Source: Pseudomonadota bacterium
Lineage (GTDB): Bacteria > Pseudomonadota > Alphaproteobacteria > Caulobacterales > Caulobacteraceae
Length of the DNA stretch: 64,000 bases
Assembly (NCBI GenBank): GCA_018241995.1
Contig: JAFECT010000001.1
Coordinates: forward strand, 124,001 to 188,000
Reading direction: 5' to 3'
Positions 55,737-63,760 of the stretch are shown here, piece after piece. The translations under genes and the position numbers were made by a program. Position 1 is the stretch's first letter; each line of letters begins with the position of its first letter. The notes under the pieces were generated by a model, which was not told the origin of the DNA, ran no database searches, and saw only the letters and a program-made list of their open reading frames with translations.

Positions 55737-56822
55737 ATGAAGCCCGTGCTCACCCGCAGCGGCGTCGTGGCCGTGGTATCGCTGCTGGCGCTGCTGACCG
55801 GCCAGGCCGTCGCCAAGCCGCGTCAGGCTCCTCCGCCGCCTCCGCCCGCGCCGGTCGCTCCGCCGCCCCCGCCGCCGACCACGCTGTCGAACGCCGTGAC
55901 CATGGCTGCGGCGGCCTACGAAGGCTATGTGCATACGGCCGCGGCCATGACGCCCAACTTCACTGACCCGGCGTCGGTGCAGACGTCCATGCAGGCCAGC
56001 GCCGCCTATGAGCCCAAGCAGCTGTCGCGCGGCATGGTGGCCTACGCCGCCGTCCTTGCCCTGCAGGACCCCGCCTTCGTGGCCGGGGTGAAGCAGTATT
56101 CCAAGGACCCGAACCAGCGCGCCGACATCGCCGCCCGCATCTATTCGGACCCGCGCTACGCCTCGGCCATGCCGGGCGCCGACGGCGCGGCGGGCCTGAT
56201 CATCTCGCGCCTGGCCTCGGACGGCGAGGCCATCCACAAGGCCGGCGCCGCGATCAAGCAGTCCGCCTACGACATCCAGCACCAGAAGTGGTCGACCACC
56301 ATGGTGCAGGATCGCGACGGGCGGCTGGCCACGGCCAAGCAGCTTTCCAGCGCGGTCATGTCGCCCTCGGCCGACGAATCGGCGCGGCTGATGCAGGCCG
56401 CGGTCAGCGGCCAGGGCATGAGCGTGACGCCGAGCGCCGCGCACGGCCCCTACACCGACACGGTCAACCGCGGCCTGGCCCTGGCGGCGCTCGCGGTGCT
56501 GGGCTCGGCCGGCGACGATCACATCGCCGAGGTCAACAGCCTGATGGACGAGCAGAACGGGCCGTTCTGCCTCAGCATGTCCAAGCTGAACCTTTATCAG
56601 TGCCTGGCCGTGTCGCGCCCGCAGTACGAGGACGTGTTCTGCATGGGCCAGCATGGCCTTATGGACACCGGCCGCTGCGTGCAAAAGGTCGTGGGCGCGG
56701 CCCCCGCCGAGGTGCTCGAGATCACCCGCATGGAGCAGGCCAGGGCCGAAGCCGACGCCAAGAAAGCCGCGGAGAAGGCCAAACACGCCGCCGCGCACGG
56801 CAAGAAAAAGAAGAAGAAATAG
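55737..56822 (+). CDS. Secreted Pro-rich protein of unknown function
   Basis: The 361-residue protein has a signal peptide (VVAVVSLLALLTGQAVA, near residues 9-26), a proline-rich linker (APPPPPPAPVAPPPPPP near 31-48), a helical domain of about 240 residues, and a lysine-rich tail KKKKKK. Four late cysteines (FCLSM, QCLAV, FCMGQ, RCVQ) could form two disulfides. ATG at 55737 has ggggga 12 bases upstream. Possibly peptidoglycan- or envelope-associated; no known domain seen. Confidence 0.75.
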   Translation: MKPVLTRSGVVAVVSLLALLTGQAVAKPRQAPPPPPPAPVAPPPPPPTTLSNAVTMAAAAYEGYVHTAAAMTPNFTDPASVQTSMQASAAYEPKQLSRGMVAYAAVLALQDPAFVAGVKQYSKDPNQRADIAARIYSDPRYASAMPGADGAAGLIISRLASDGEAIHKAGAAIKQSAYDIQHQKWSTTMVQDRDGRLATAKQLSSAVMSPSADESARLMQAAVSGQGMSVTPSAAHGPYTDTVNRGLALAALAVLGSAGDDHIAEVNSLMDEQNGPFCLSMSKLNLYQCLAVSRPQYEDVFCMGQHGLMDTGRCVQKVVGAAPAEVLEITRMEQARAEADAKKAAEKAKHAAAHGKKKKKK

Positions 56823-56837
56823 GCGCTTGGCGCCTCG

Positions 56838-57131
56838 TCAGAGGTGTCGAGGGAAGTCCATGCGCCGGTGCAGGATGCGGATCACGTCGAGTCGGTCCGG
56901 AACATCCAGGCGATAGAATGCGATGTGAGATCCAGCCGCTGCCTTGAAGTAGCCCGCGCGAATCTCATCGCACGACCGCGGCGCAACGGCGCCGGAGGCC
57001 ACGGCGTCGAGCGCGACCTGCAAGCTACGGACGTAGCGCTCGGCCTGATCGACGCCCCAATGCTCGATCGTATAGCGCCAGACGCCGTCCAGATCGCGAC
57101 GGGCACGCGGCGAAAAGGCGATGCGTTTCAC
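56838..57131 (-). CDS. parE: ParE/RelE-superfamily toxin
   Basis: The 97-residue protein has the ParE pattern: FSPRARRDLDGVWRYTIEHWG near residue 6, CDEIRAGYFKAAAGSHIAFYR near 53, and VIRILHRRMDFPRHL at the C-terminus. ParE toxins target DNA gyrase. It is encoded after a ParD-type antitoxin with a 4-bp overlap, so the toxin is translated with the antitoxin. Confidence 0.92.
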   Translation of the reverse strand: MKRIAFSPRARRDLDGVWRYTIEHWGVDQAERYVRSLQVALDAVASGAVAPRSCDEIRAGYFKAAAGSHIAFYRLDVPDRLDVIRILHRRMDFPRHL

Positions 57132-57376
57132 CCGCCGGGCTTCCCACGCCGCTCCGTGATGAACTCGTCGAAATCGAACGGTTCGGTTGGGCCGCTGGCC
57201 TCCCCTTCCGCCAAGGCGCTTCGAAGGTGCGCCAAGCGCGCTTCCTGGTCTTCCAGCAAGCGAAGACCCGCCCGCACGACCTCACTGGCGGATGCGTAGC
57301 GGCCTTGGGCGACCTGTTGCTCGACAAAGGCCTGCAGGGGTTCGCCGAGGGCGACGGAGGTATTCTTGGCTGGCAT
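57128..57376 (-). CDS. parD: ParD-type antitoxin (ribbon-helix-helix)
   Basis: The 82-residue protein has an N-terminal RHH (MPAKNTSVALGEPLQAFVEQ, then YASASEVVRAGLRLLEDQE) and an acidic C-terminus (FDFDEFITERR) that would wrap the toxin. ATG at 57376 is preceded by aggga. A perfect 15-bp palindrome lies 23 bp upstream and is the likely autoregulatory operator. Upstream frames to 57511 are not part of the protein. Confidence 0.92.
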   Translation of the reverse strand: MPAKNTSVALGEPLQAFVEQQVAQGRYASASEVVRAGLRLLEDQEARLAHLRSALAEGEASGPTEPFDFDEFITERRGKPGG

Positions 57377-57398
57377 TTGATGCTCCCTACGCGCAAGA

Positions 57399-57413
57399 TA
57401 CCAATAATTGGTA
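57399..57413. promoter_or_regulatory. Palindrome upstream of parDE, likely ParD operator
   Basis: taccaat, a, attggta (57399-57413) is a perfect 7-1-7 palindrome in AT-rich context, 23 bp upstream of the antitoxin ATG. Ribbon-helix-helix antitoxins bind such sites, so autorepression by ParD/ParDE is expected. Confidence 0.8.
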
Positions 57414-57514
57414 CCCGGCCCAAGGCCTTGCAAGAATGAGCTTCCCGCCCCCGGTTGCGCCCACCGGGCAAAGCCTGTAATAACGCGCGCTCTTGATTTC
57501 CGGGGATGCACCCA

Positions 57515-57546
57515 CGCCGCGCCAAGCCGCGCGGCGGTTTCGTTTT
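57515..57546 (+). promoter_or_regulatory. Hairpin with T-rich tail in the rplY leader, possible attenuator
   Basis: cgccgcg (57515-57521) and cgcggcg (57530-57536) pair, and gtttcgtttt follows. It lies 11 bp before the rplY ATG, inside the putative leader. It may terminate or regulate rplY transcription, or it may simply end an upstream transcript. Confidence 0.5.
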
Positions 57547-57556
57547 AGAGGCGACT

Positions 57557-58171
57557 ATGGCCGAGATCGTTCTGAACGTCGAAGTGCGCGAGCGCACCGG
57601 CACCGGCGGCGCGCGCAGCGTGCGCACCCAGGATAAGGTTCCTGGCATCCTGTACGGCGGCGCGCTCGGCCCCGTGCCGATCGCGGTCAACACCAACGAG
57701 TTCCGCAAGGCGCTCTACACCGGCAAGCTGCTGGGCCACCTGGTGACCCTGAAGTACGGCGACGAGAGCCAGCCGGTGATCGCCAAGGACGTCCAGTTCG
57801 ACCCGGTCAGCGATAAGCCGCTGCACTTCGACCTGCTGCGCGTCGACGAGCACGCCGACGTGCGTATCGCCGTGCCGGTGCACTTCAAGAACCACGAAGC
57901 CTCTCCGGGCATCAAGCGCGGCGGCACGCTGAACGCCGTGCGTCACGACCTGGAAATCTGGGCTCCGGCCGATCACATCCCGGAAGACATCATCATCGAC
58001 CTGACCGGCCTCGAAATCGGCGACCAGGTGCGCATCTCGGCGGTGAAGCTGCCGGAAGGCGTGCGCTCGGCCATCACCGACCGTGACTTCGTGATCGCCA
58101 CCATCACTGGCCGCGCGGCCGAGGCGGAAGCGACCGAAGGCGAAGGCGAAGCCGCCGCCACCGAAGAGTAA
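57557..58171 (+). CDS. rplY: 50S ribosomal protein L25 (general stress Ctc form)
   Basis: The 204-residue protein has the L25 5S-rRNA-binding domain (about 1-95: VRERTGTGGARSVR, VPGILYGG) and a second beta domain (about 100-185) plus an acidic tail (AEATEGEGEAAATEE), as in the long CTC form. ATG at 57557; the upstream reading frame is not coding. It is followed by a terminator and then pth, the usual neighbour. Confidence 0.96.
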   Translation: MAEIVLNVEVRERTGTGGARSVRTQDKVPGILYGGALGPVPIAVNTNEFRKALYTGKLLGHLVTLKYGDESQPVIAKDVQFDPVSDKPLHFDLLRVDEHADVRIAVPVHFKNHEASPGIKRGGTLNAVRHDLEIWAPADHIPEDIIIDLTGLEIGDQVRISAVKLPEGVRSAITDRDFVIATITGRAAEAEATEGEGEAAATEE

Positions 58172-58194
58172 TCTTCCCGACACGGGAAACGGCG

Positions 58195-58227
58195 ACGGCC
58201 TCTCCCGCAAGGGCAGAGGCCGTTTCT
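58195..58227 (+). terminator. Rho-independent terminator after rplY
   Basis: acggcctct (58195-58203) and agaggccgt (58215-58223) are perfect complements with an inner ccc/ggg pair, followed by ttct. It is 23 bp after the rplY stop. Confidence 0.85.
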
Positions 58228-58239
58228 GCATCTGGAGAC

Positions 58240-58290
58240 GAGAGCATGTTAGGAAAAGTGGCGCGCGCTTTTCCGCCCGAACATGCTCTC
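58240..58290. repeat. Intergenic palindrome, family copy C
   Basis: Outer arms gagagcatgtt (58240-58250) and aacatgctctc (58280-58290) are perfect complements. Inner arms ggaaaag (58252-58258) and cttttcc (58268-58274) pair too. Reverse-complemented, it shares cgggcgg and the ccactt core with the element at 1449-1500. It lies between rplY and pth. Confidence 0.88.
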
Positions 58291-58308
58291 CCCTAAGGAC
58301 TCTTCCAC

Positions 58309-58935
58309 GTGTTGATTCTCGCCGGTCTCGGCAATCCGGGCGCCAAATACGCGGGCAACCGCCACAACATCGGCTTCATGGCGATCGACGCCATCGCCGA
58401 TCGCTGGCGCTTCGGGCCTGAGCGCAACAAGTTCCAGGCGGTGGTGCGCGAGGGCTCGATCGAGACGCCGGAGGGGCCGGTCAAGGCGCTGCTGCTAAAG
58501 CCCCAGACCTTCATGAACGAGAGCGGTCGCTCGGTCGGCGAGGCCATGAAGTTCTACAAGCTGAAACCCGCCGACGTGGCCGTCTTTTACGACGAGATCG
58601 ACATGGCGCCCGGCCGCTTCCGGGTGAAGACCGGCGGGGGCGCCGCCGGCCACAACGGCATCCGCTCGATCACCTCGGCCATCGGCCCGGATTTCCGCCG
58701 CGCCCGCATGGGCGTGGGCCATCCGGGCGTGAAGGAGCTGGTGCACGGCTATGTGCTGTCCGACTTCGCCAAGGCCGAGCAGCCTTGGCTGAAGGCCCTG
58801 ATCGACGCCTGCGCCGACGCCCTGCCCTTCCTGGCGATGGGCGAGGACGACCGCTACCAGGCCGAGGTGATGCGCCTGGCCCCCGCGCCCAAAGCCGATC
58901 CGCGCAAGCTGGGGCGCGAAGCCGCGGCCGATTGA
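58309..58935 (+). CDS. pth: Peptidyl-tRNA hydrolase
   Basis: The 208-residue enzyme releases tRNA from stalled peptidyl-tRNA. It has LAGLGNPGAKYAGNRHNIGF near residue 4 (catalytic histidine), FYDEIDMAPGRFRVK near 92, and GGAAGHNGIRSI near 111. GTG at 58309 has aagga about nine bases upstream. Length is normal. The TPR gene follows 56 bp after. Confidence 0.97.
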   Translation: MLILAGLGNPGAKYAGNRHNIGFMAIDAIADRWRFGPERNKFQAVVREGSIETPEGPVKALLLKPQTFMNESGRSVGEAMKFYKLKPADVAVFYDEIDMAPGRFRVKTGGGAAGHNGIRSITSAIGPDFRRARMGVGHPGVKELVHGYVLSDFAKAEQPWLKALIDACADALPFLAMGEDDRYQAEVMRLAPAPKADPRKLGREAAAD

Positions 58936-58991
58936 CCCTCACAACCGCTCGTGGCATCGCGGGAACGGGGACGGGGAACTATCTAGGCGTC

Positions 58992-59756
58992 ATGTTCGGT
59001 CTGCTCGGAATGCTGGGGGCTGTGCCCTGGCCGGTTGGGCTTCTGGTGATCATCCTGATGATCGCCCTGGCGGCCCATGTGGTGCGCACACATCAGAACA
59101 CCTACTGGCTGTGGGTGATCATCGCCTTCCCGGGCCTGGGCGCCCTGATCTACCTCTTTGCCGTCGTCGTGCCCGAATGGTCCGGCGGAGCCTCGGCCCG
59201 ACGCATGGGCAAGGCGGCGCGTGACGCCATCGACCCCGGCCACGCCTACCGCCAGGCCAAGGCCGCCTACGACGACGCGCCGACCGTCCAGAACATGATG
59301 AAGCTGGCGGAGGCCGCCTGCGGCATGGGCCGCTGGGCCGAGGCCGAAGAGCTCTACGCCAAGGCCGCCCAGGGCTTCTACGCCGAGGATCCGGCGCTAC
59401 TGCTAGGCCGCGCCCGCACTCTGGTCGAACTCGGCAAGCCCGAGGAAGCCGTCGCGCCGCTCGATGCGCTCAGGACCCAGGGCACCCGCCTGCCTGAGGC
59501 CGACCTGCTGCGCGCCCGCGCCATGCAGGCGCTGGGCCGACCTACCGAGGCGGAGAGGGCCTACGCCGCCGCCGTGGAACGCATGGCCGGGCTCGAGGCG
59601 TTGGCCCGCCAGGCCGTGTTCCTGGCCGAGACCGGGCGCCAGGACGAGGCCAAGCGCATCCTTGCCGACATCGAGCAGCGCACCCGCAAGACCCAGGCCC
59701 ACTTCCGCACCGAGGCCAAGCGCTGGCGCGACTTCGCCGCGGCCAAGATCGGGTGA
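58992..59756 (+). CDS. Membrane protein with PLDc_N-like segment and TPR repeats
   Basis: The 254-residue protein starts with two TM helices (PVGLLVIILMIALAAHVV and YWLWVIIAFPGLGALIYLF); the second is the PLDc_N-like segment. Soluble TPR-like repeats follow (about 90-250: MMKLAEAACGMGRWAEAEELY, LLGRARTLVELGKPEEAV, LLRARAMQALGRPTEAERAY, FLAETGRQDEAKRILADIE). The ATG at 58992 has no strong ribosome site. It probably anchors a scaffold at the membrane; function unknown. Confidence 0.82.
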   Translation: MFGLLGMLGAVPWPVGLLVIILMIALAAHVVRTHQNTYWLWVIIAFPGLGALIYLFAVVVPEWSGGASARRMGKAARDAIDPGHAYRQAKAAYDDAPTVQNMMKLAEAACGMGRWAEAEELYAKAAQGFYAEDPALLLGRARTLVELGKPEEAVAPLDALRTQGTRLPEADLLRARAMQALGRPTEAERAYAAAVERMAGLEALARQAVFLAETGRQDEAKRILADIEQRTRKTQAHFRTEAKRWRDFAAAKIG

Positions 59757-59830
59757 TGTGAGGCGGCTCACACTGGCCGCGCGCCAACCGAGCCAAGGTG
59801 GCCTTTGAGAACGATCCTCAGGAGGCAAGG

Positions 59831-60310
59831 ATGACACGACTTTTGCTGGCCCTCGGCCTGGTGATGGCCGCGGCTCCTGCCTACGCCGGCGACACGCAGA
59901 TCTATGGCAACGCGCGCTTCGGCTATCTCGTCAGCTATCCGGACAAGCTGCTCGCGCCTGAACAGGAGGCCGACAATGGCGACGGCCGACGCTTTCATGC
60001 GCGCCACGGATCGGCTTCGATGTCGGTCTGGGGCGGATGGCTCACGGAGGGCGAGACGCCCTCGAGCATAGCGCGCGAATACATGGGCGCGTGCGCGGGC
60101 GGGACCGTTACTTACAAGGTCGTGAAGCGAAGCCTTGAGGCCTTCTCCTGCATCACCGCCCGAGGCCGGGTTCTGTACCACAAGACCACGGTTCGCAGAG
60201 GCGCCAGGGCCACCCTCGAATTCGACTACCCCCGGGCCGAGCGCGCGATCTGGGACCCCGTGGTGAAACGCGTCGCCGCGTCCCTGAAGCAAGGCGCTCC
60301 GGCCGGCTGA
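59831..60310 (+). CDS. Secreted protein of unknown function
   Basis: The 159-residue protein has a signal peptide (LLLALGLVMAAAPAYAG, cut near 19) and a compact domain (IYGNARFGYLVSYPDKLL, SMSVWGGW, FSCITARGRVLYHKTTV, LEFDYPRAER). Cysteines near 92 and 110 may pair. ATG at 59831 has aggaggcaagg directly upstream. It resembles other single-domain periplasmic proteins, but I cannot name it. Confidence 0.75.
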   Translation: MTRLLLALGLVMAAAPAYAGDTQIYGNARFGYLVSYPDKLLAPEQEADNGDGRRFHARHGSASMSVWGGWLTEGETPSSIAREYMGACAGGTVTYKVVKRSLEAFSCITARGRVLYHKTTVRRGARATLEFDYPRAERAIWDPVVKRVAASLKQGAPAG

Positions 60311-60315
60311 ACGGG

Positions 60316-61146
60316 CTAGAACCGCCCCGCCTGGAAGTCGTTCACCGCCTGGATGATCTCCTCGCGGGTGTTCATCACGAAGGGGCCGTACTGCACCACC
60401 GGCTCGCGGATCGGCTTGCCGGCGAGCAGCAGGAAGCGCGCGTCCCGCGTCGCCTCGATGCGCACCGTGTCGCCGAAGCCCAGGAAGGCGGCGCCCAGGG
60501 CCGCAACCGTGCGGCCTTCCACCTTCACCTCGCCCTCGTAGATCGCGATCATGGCGGCATGGTCCGCGCTCAGGGGCTCTTCGAACACCGCGCCCGCGGG
60601 GGCCGTCACATCGAAATAGATCGGGTCGATGGCCGAGTCCTCGACCGGGCCGCGCGCGCCGCGCGCCGTCTTGCCGGTCACCACCTTGACCGTGACGCCG
60701 CCTTCGCGCGTCTCGACCGGGATCTTGTCGGCGTCGAACTCCTGATAGCCGGGCTCGCTCATCTTCAGGCGTGACGGCAGGTTCACCCACAGCTGGAAGC
60801 CGCGCATGCGCCCCTCGGTCTGCTCCGGCAGCTCGGAGTGGATGATGCCGCGCCCCGCGCGCATCCACTGGATGCCCCCGGTCTCGATCAGGCCCTCGCG
60901 GCCGGTATTGTCGCGGTGCCGCATCTTGCCTTCGAGCATGTAGGTCACGGTCTCGAAACCCCGGTGCGGGTGGTCGGGGAAGCCGGCGATGTAGTCGGAC
61001 GCCTCGGCCGAATCGAAGTGGTCCAGCATCAGGAACGGGTCGAAGTTCTGCGCCTCCGGCGTGCCGAGCAGCCGCGTCAGCCTGACGCCCGCGCCGTCCG
61101 AGGTCGGCATGCCCTTCACGGCCTTGGCGATGGGACGAACGGTCAT
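60316..61146 (-). CDS. Pirin family protein
   Basis: The 276-residue bicupin has FDPFLMLDHFDSA near residue 36, the metal-binding FPDHPHRGFETVTYMLEG near 56, and IQWMRAGRGIIHSE near 92. These residues bind iron in pirins. Bacterial pirins can act as quercetinases or regulators. ATG at 61146. The gene is transcribed alone. Confidence 0.93.
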   Translation of the reverse strand: MTVRPIAKAVKGMPTSDGAGVRLTRLLGTPEAQNFDPFLMLDHFDSAEASDYIAGFPDHPHRGFETVTYMLEGKMRHRDNTGREGLIETGGIQWMRAGRGIIHSELPEQTEGRMRGFQLWVNLPSRLKMSEPGYQEFDADKIPVETREGGVTVKVVTGKTARGARGPVEDSAIDPIYFDVTAPAGAVFEEPLSADHAAMIAIYEGEVKVEGRTVAALGAAFLGFGDTVRIEATRDARFLLLAGKPIREPVVQYGPFVMNTREEIIQAVNDFQAGRF

Positions 61147-61228
61147 GGCGCAAACTCCAGCAGCGATCAGGGCCGGATATCGGGCTCGCGGCGAGCGCTG
61201 ACAAGCGCGCCTAGTGGAACACCACGTC

Positions 61229-61609
61229 TCACAGGGAGCCGAAGGAGCCCCAGAAGCTGCCCGCGAAGATCACCGCGTAGAGGAACAGGGGCACATTGAG
61301 CCTGAGCGCCAGACGCCCGCGCAGGCTCACGAACACGCAGAGCAGCGTCGCGGCGAACGCCACGCCGGTCAGGACCATGGCCGCGGGCCGGCCCAGGAAC
61401 GACACCGCAGCCCAGGCGAACACCGCGGTCATGGTCAGCACCATCAGGCTGACCAGGTGAAAACACAGATAGAGCAGCCACTTAGCCTGCTGCGGCAGGT
61501 CGGTCGCCAGCAGGGGCCGCGCCATCAGCCTGCCACCGATGAAGACGTGGATGCCGAAGGCCAAGAGCGAGACCGCCGCCGCGACCGCATAGCCGGGGTT
61601 GATATCCAT
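61229..61609 (-). CDS. Small membrane protein of unknown function
   Basis: The 126-residue protein has four probable TM helices: GYAVAAAVSLLAFGIHVFIG, WLLYLCFHLVSLMVLTMTAV, AMVLTGVAFAATLLCVFVSL and VPLFLYAVIFAGSFWGSFG. ATG at 61609 has ggagg upstream. No domain is recognised. Divergent from ychF with 118 bp between. Confidence 0.72.
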   Translation of the reverse strand: MDINPGYAVAAAVSLLAFGIHVFIGGRLMARPLLATDLPQQAKWLLYLCFHLVSLMVLTMTAVFAWAAVSFLGRPAAMVLTGVAFAATLLCVFVSLRGRLALRLNVPLFLYAVIFAGSFWGSFGSL

Positions 61610-61727
61610 CCGCGCCCTCCCCGCGCTCGCAACGCATCTGATACGCACGACCGCGACGCCCAGACCATCGCACAGCGGAGCGAACCGTGCTAAGCGCGCG
61701 CCGACCGTTCAATCTCCCCGAAAAATC

Positions 61728-62825
61728 ATGGCCCTGAAAGTCGCGATCGTCGGCCTGCCGAACGTCGGCAAGTCGACCCTGTTCAACGCCCTCACCCAGA
61801 CGGCGGCCGCCCAGGCGGCGAACTATCCCTTCTGCACCATCGAGCCGAACGTCGGCGACGTGGCCGTGCCCGAGCCGCGCCTCGACGTGCTGGCCAGGAT
61901 CGCCGGCTCCAAGGAGATCATCCCCGCGCGGATCAACTTCGTGGACGTGGCGGGCCTGGTGCGCGGCGCCTCGAAGGGCGAAGGCCTGGGCAACCAGTTC
62001 CTGGCCAATATCCGCGACTGCGACGCGGTGGCCTTCGTGACCCGCTGCTTCGAGGACAGCGACATCACCCACGTCGAGGGCCGCATCGACCCCATCGCCG
62101 ATCTCGACATCATCGAGACCGAACTGATGCTGGCCGACCTGGAGAGCCTGGAAAAACGCGTCTCCAACCTCGAGAAGCGGGCCAAGGGCGGCGACAAGGA
62201 AAGCGCCAACACGCTTCGCCTGGTCAAGGTCGCCCTGGAGCAGCTGAACGCCGGACGCCCCGCCCGCGCCGCCGACATCTCGCCCGAGGACGAGAAGGCC
62301 TGGCATATGCTGCAACTTCTGACCTCGCTGCCGGCCCTCTATGTCGCCAACGTGGAAGAAGCCTCGGCCGACAAGGGCAACGCCCTGTCCGACCAGGTCG
62401 CCGCCCGCGCCGCCAAGGATGGGGCCAAGGCCGTGATCATCTCGGCCCAGATCGAGAGCGAGATCGCCCAGCTGGACTCAGCCGAACGCGCTGAGTTCCT
62501 GGAGACGCTCGGCCTGGAAGAGCCCGGCCTGAACCGCCTGATCCACGAGGCCTATGCGCTCTTGGGCCTGCAGACCTACTTCACCGTGGGTCCGAAGGAG
62601 GCGCGCGCCTGGACCATCCACGTGGGCGACACCGCGCCCCAGGCCGCGGGCGTGATCCACACCGATTTCGAACGCGGCTTCATCTCCGCCGAGACCATCG
62701 CCTACGACGAGTTCGTCAAGCACAACGGCGAGACCGGCGCGGCCGAAGCCGGCAAGATGCGCAAGGAAGGCAAGGCCTACGTCGTCAAGGACGGCGACGT
62801 GATGCACTTCCGCTTCAACGTCTAG
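61728..62825 (+). CDS. ychF: Redox-regulated ATPase YchF
   Basis: The 365-residue OLA1/YchF P-loop ATPase has VGLPNVGKSTLFNALTQT near residue 9, the G2-like PFCTIEPNVGDVAVPE, DVAGLVRGASKGEGLGNQF near 67, a coiled coil near 130-165, and a C-terminal TGS-like domain with LQTYFTVGPKEARAWTIH. ATG at 61728. It binds ribosomes; length is typical. A 142-bp inverted repeat follows. Confidence 0.97.
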   Translation: MALKVAIVGLPNVGKSTLFNALTQTAAAQAANYPFCTIEPNVGDVAVPEPRLDVLARIAGSKEIIPARINFVDVAGLVRGASKGEGLGNQFLANIRDCDAVAFVTRCFEDSDITHVEGRIDPIADLDIIETELMLADLESLEKRVSNLEKRAKGGDKESANTLRLVKVALEQLNAGRPARAADISPEDEKAWHMLQLLTSLPALYVANVEEASADKGNALSDQVAARAAKDGAKAVIISAQIESEIAQLDSAERAEFLETLGLEEPGLNRLIHEAYALLGLQTYFTVGPKEARAWTIHVGDTAPQAAGVIHTDFERGFISAETIAYDEFVKHNGETGAAEAGKMRKEGKAYVVKDGDVMHFRFNV

Positions 62826-62842
62826 AGCAACGCCACTCCCGA

Positions 62843-62984
62843 TCCGTCACCCTCGGGCTTGTCCCGAGGGCCCATCGTTCCGTCCGCGGCCGAGTGGCAG
62901 GCAAGCGCAGGATAGCGCTCGTACCTCTCTCCGCCCTGCATGGCCTCAGCCATAGGCCCTCGGGACAAGCCCGAGGGTGACGGA
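62843..62984. repeat. Intergenic inverted repeat with 30-bp perfect arms
   Basis: Bases 62843-62872 and 62955-62984 are perfect reverse complements, enclosing 82 bases. Each arm also folds on itself (ccctcggg / cccgaggg around cttgt). Such arms occur repeatedly in Caulobacterales and sphingomonads as dispersed palindromes, as I recall. The central part contains no ORF with similarity; a MITE-like element is possible. Confidence 0.85.
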
Positions 62985-62985
62985 G

Positions 62986-63357
62986 CTAGTGGATGGATAC
63001 CGCCCGGCAGTCATCAGCCGACATCACCAGCGCATAGTCGGCGCCGACCTTCACGCACCAGGTCAGGCCGTCGGCGCCTTTCACCGCGGTCTCTTCGCTG
63101 AGCCACAGCGAGGTCTTGGTGGGCGCGCCGCCCTCGGGCGTCAGCACCGCGGGGAGTTCGGCCTCGGAGCCCGAAAAGGCGATCTTGGTGCTGAGCACCC
63201 CGCCGACCGACGTCTTGCCATAGTCGCGACCGTTGATCGCCACCTGCACCGGACGCTGGGCGGCCGAGACCAGCACCAGCTTGCCGGCCGCGGCAGAGGC
63301 GGGCGGGGCCGCGAGCGCCGCGGCGGCGAGCGCGAGGGTCAGGACGAGGCGTTTCAT
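62986..63357 (-). CDS. Secreted protein of unknown function
   Basis: The 123-residue protein has a signal peptide (MKRLVLTLALAAAALAAPPASA, cut near 22-24). The mature part is about 100 residues with VQVAINGRDYGKTSVGGVL and two cysteines (WCVK and DDCR) that could pair. ATG at 63357 is chosen for the signal peptide. No family recognised. Confidence 0.72.
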   Translation of the reverse strand: MKRLVLTLALAAAALAAPPASAAAGKLVLVSAAQRPVQVAINGRDYGKTSVGGVLSTKIAFSGSEAELPAVLTPEGGAPTKTSLWLSEETAVKGADGLTWCVKVGADYALVMSADDCRAVSIH

Positions 63358-63518
63358 CCCTCCAACATGGCCCTTCGCCCCGTCCGGCGAAAGAGCCGCG
63401 CTGGTCGCAGGCGCCCACGGGACAGCTCTGAGCAAGGCTCACGTAGCCGCTTGTTAACCGGTTTCAGGCCATTCAGGTCGACTGAGGCTCCAGTATCGGG
63501 GCCGGGAGCGCGCCTGCC

Positions 63519-63758
63519 ATGCCGATGTCCGAGGACGAGCTGAGATCGCATCTGCGCGAGGCTTTTCCGGACGCCGAGATCGCGATCCAGGATCTTGCCG
63601 GCGACGGCGACCACTACCGCGCCCGCATCGTTTCGACCGCCTTCAAGGGCCTGAACCGCGTTAAGCAACACCAGCTCGTCTATGCCGCGCTCAAGGGCAA
63701 GATGGGCGGGGAGCTGCACGCGCTCGCCCTCGACACAGCCGCGCCTCAGGAGGGTTAG
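63519..63758 (+). CDS. BolA/IbaG family protein
   Basis: The 79-residue protein fits the BolA family: LREAFPDAEIAIQDLAGDGD, HYRARIVSTAFKGLNRVKQHQLV (the conserved histidine-rich HQ/HxxV) and MGGELHALALDT. BolA-type proteins pair with monothiol glutaredoxins in iron-sulfur homeostasis. ATG at 63519; a second ATG two codons on is also possible. The partial gene starts 3 bp downstream; a glutaredoxin is not visible in the window. Confidence 0.9.
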   Translation: MPMSEDELRSHLREAFPDAEIAIQDLAGDGDHYRARIVSTAFKGLNRVKQHQLVYAALKGKMGGELHALALDTAAPQEG

Positions 63759-63760
63759 CC

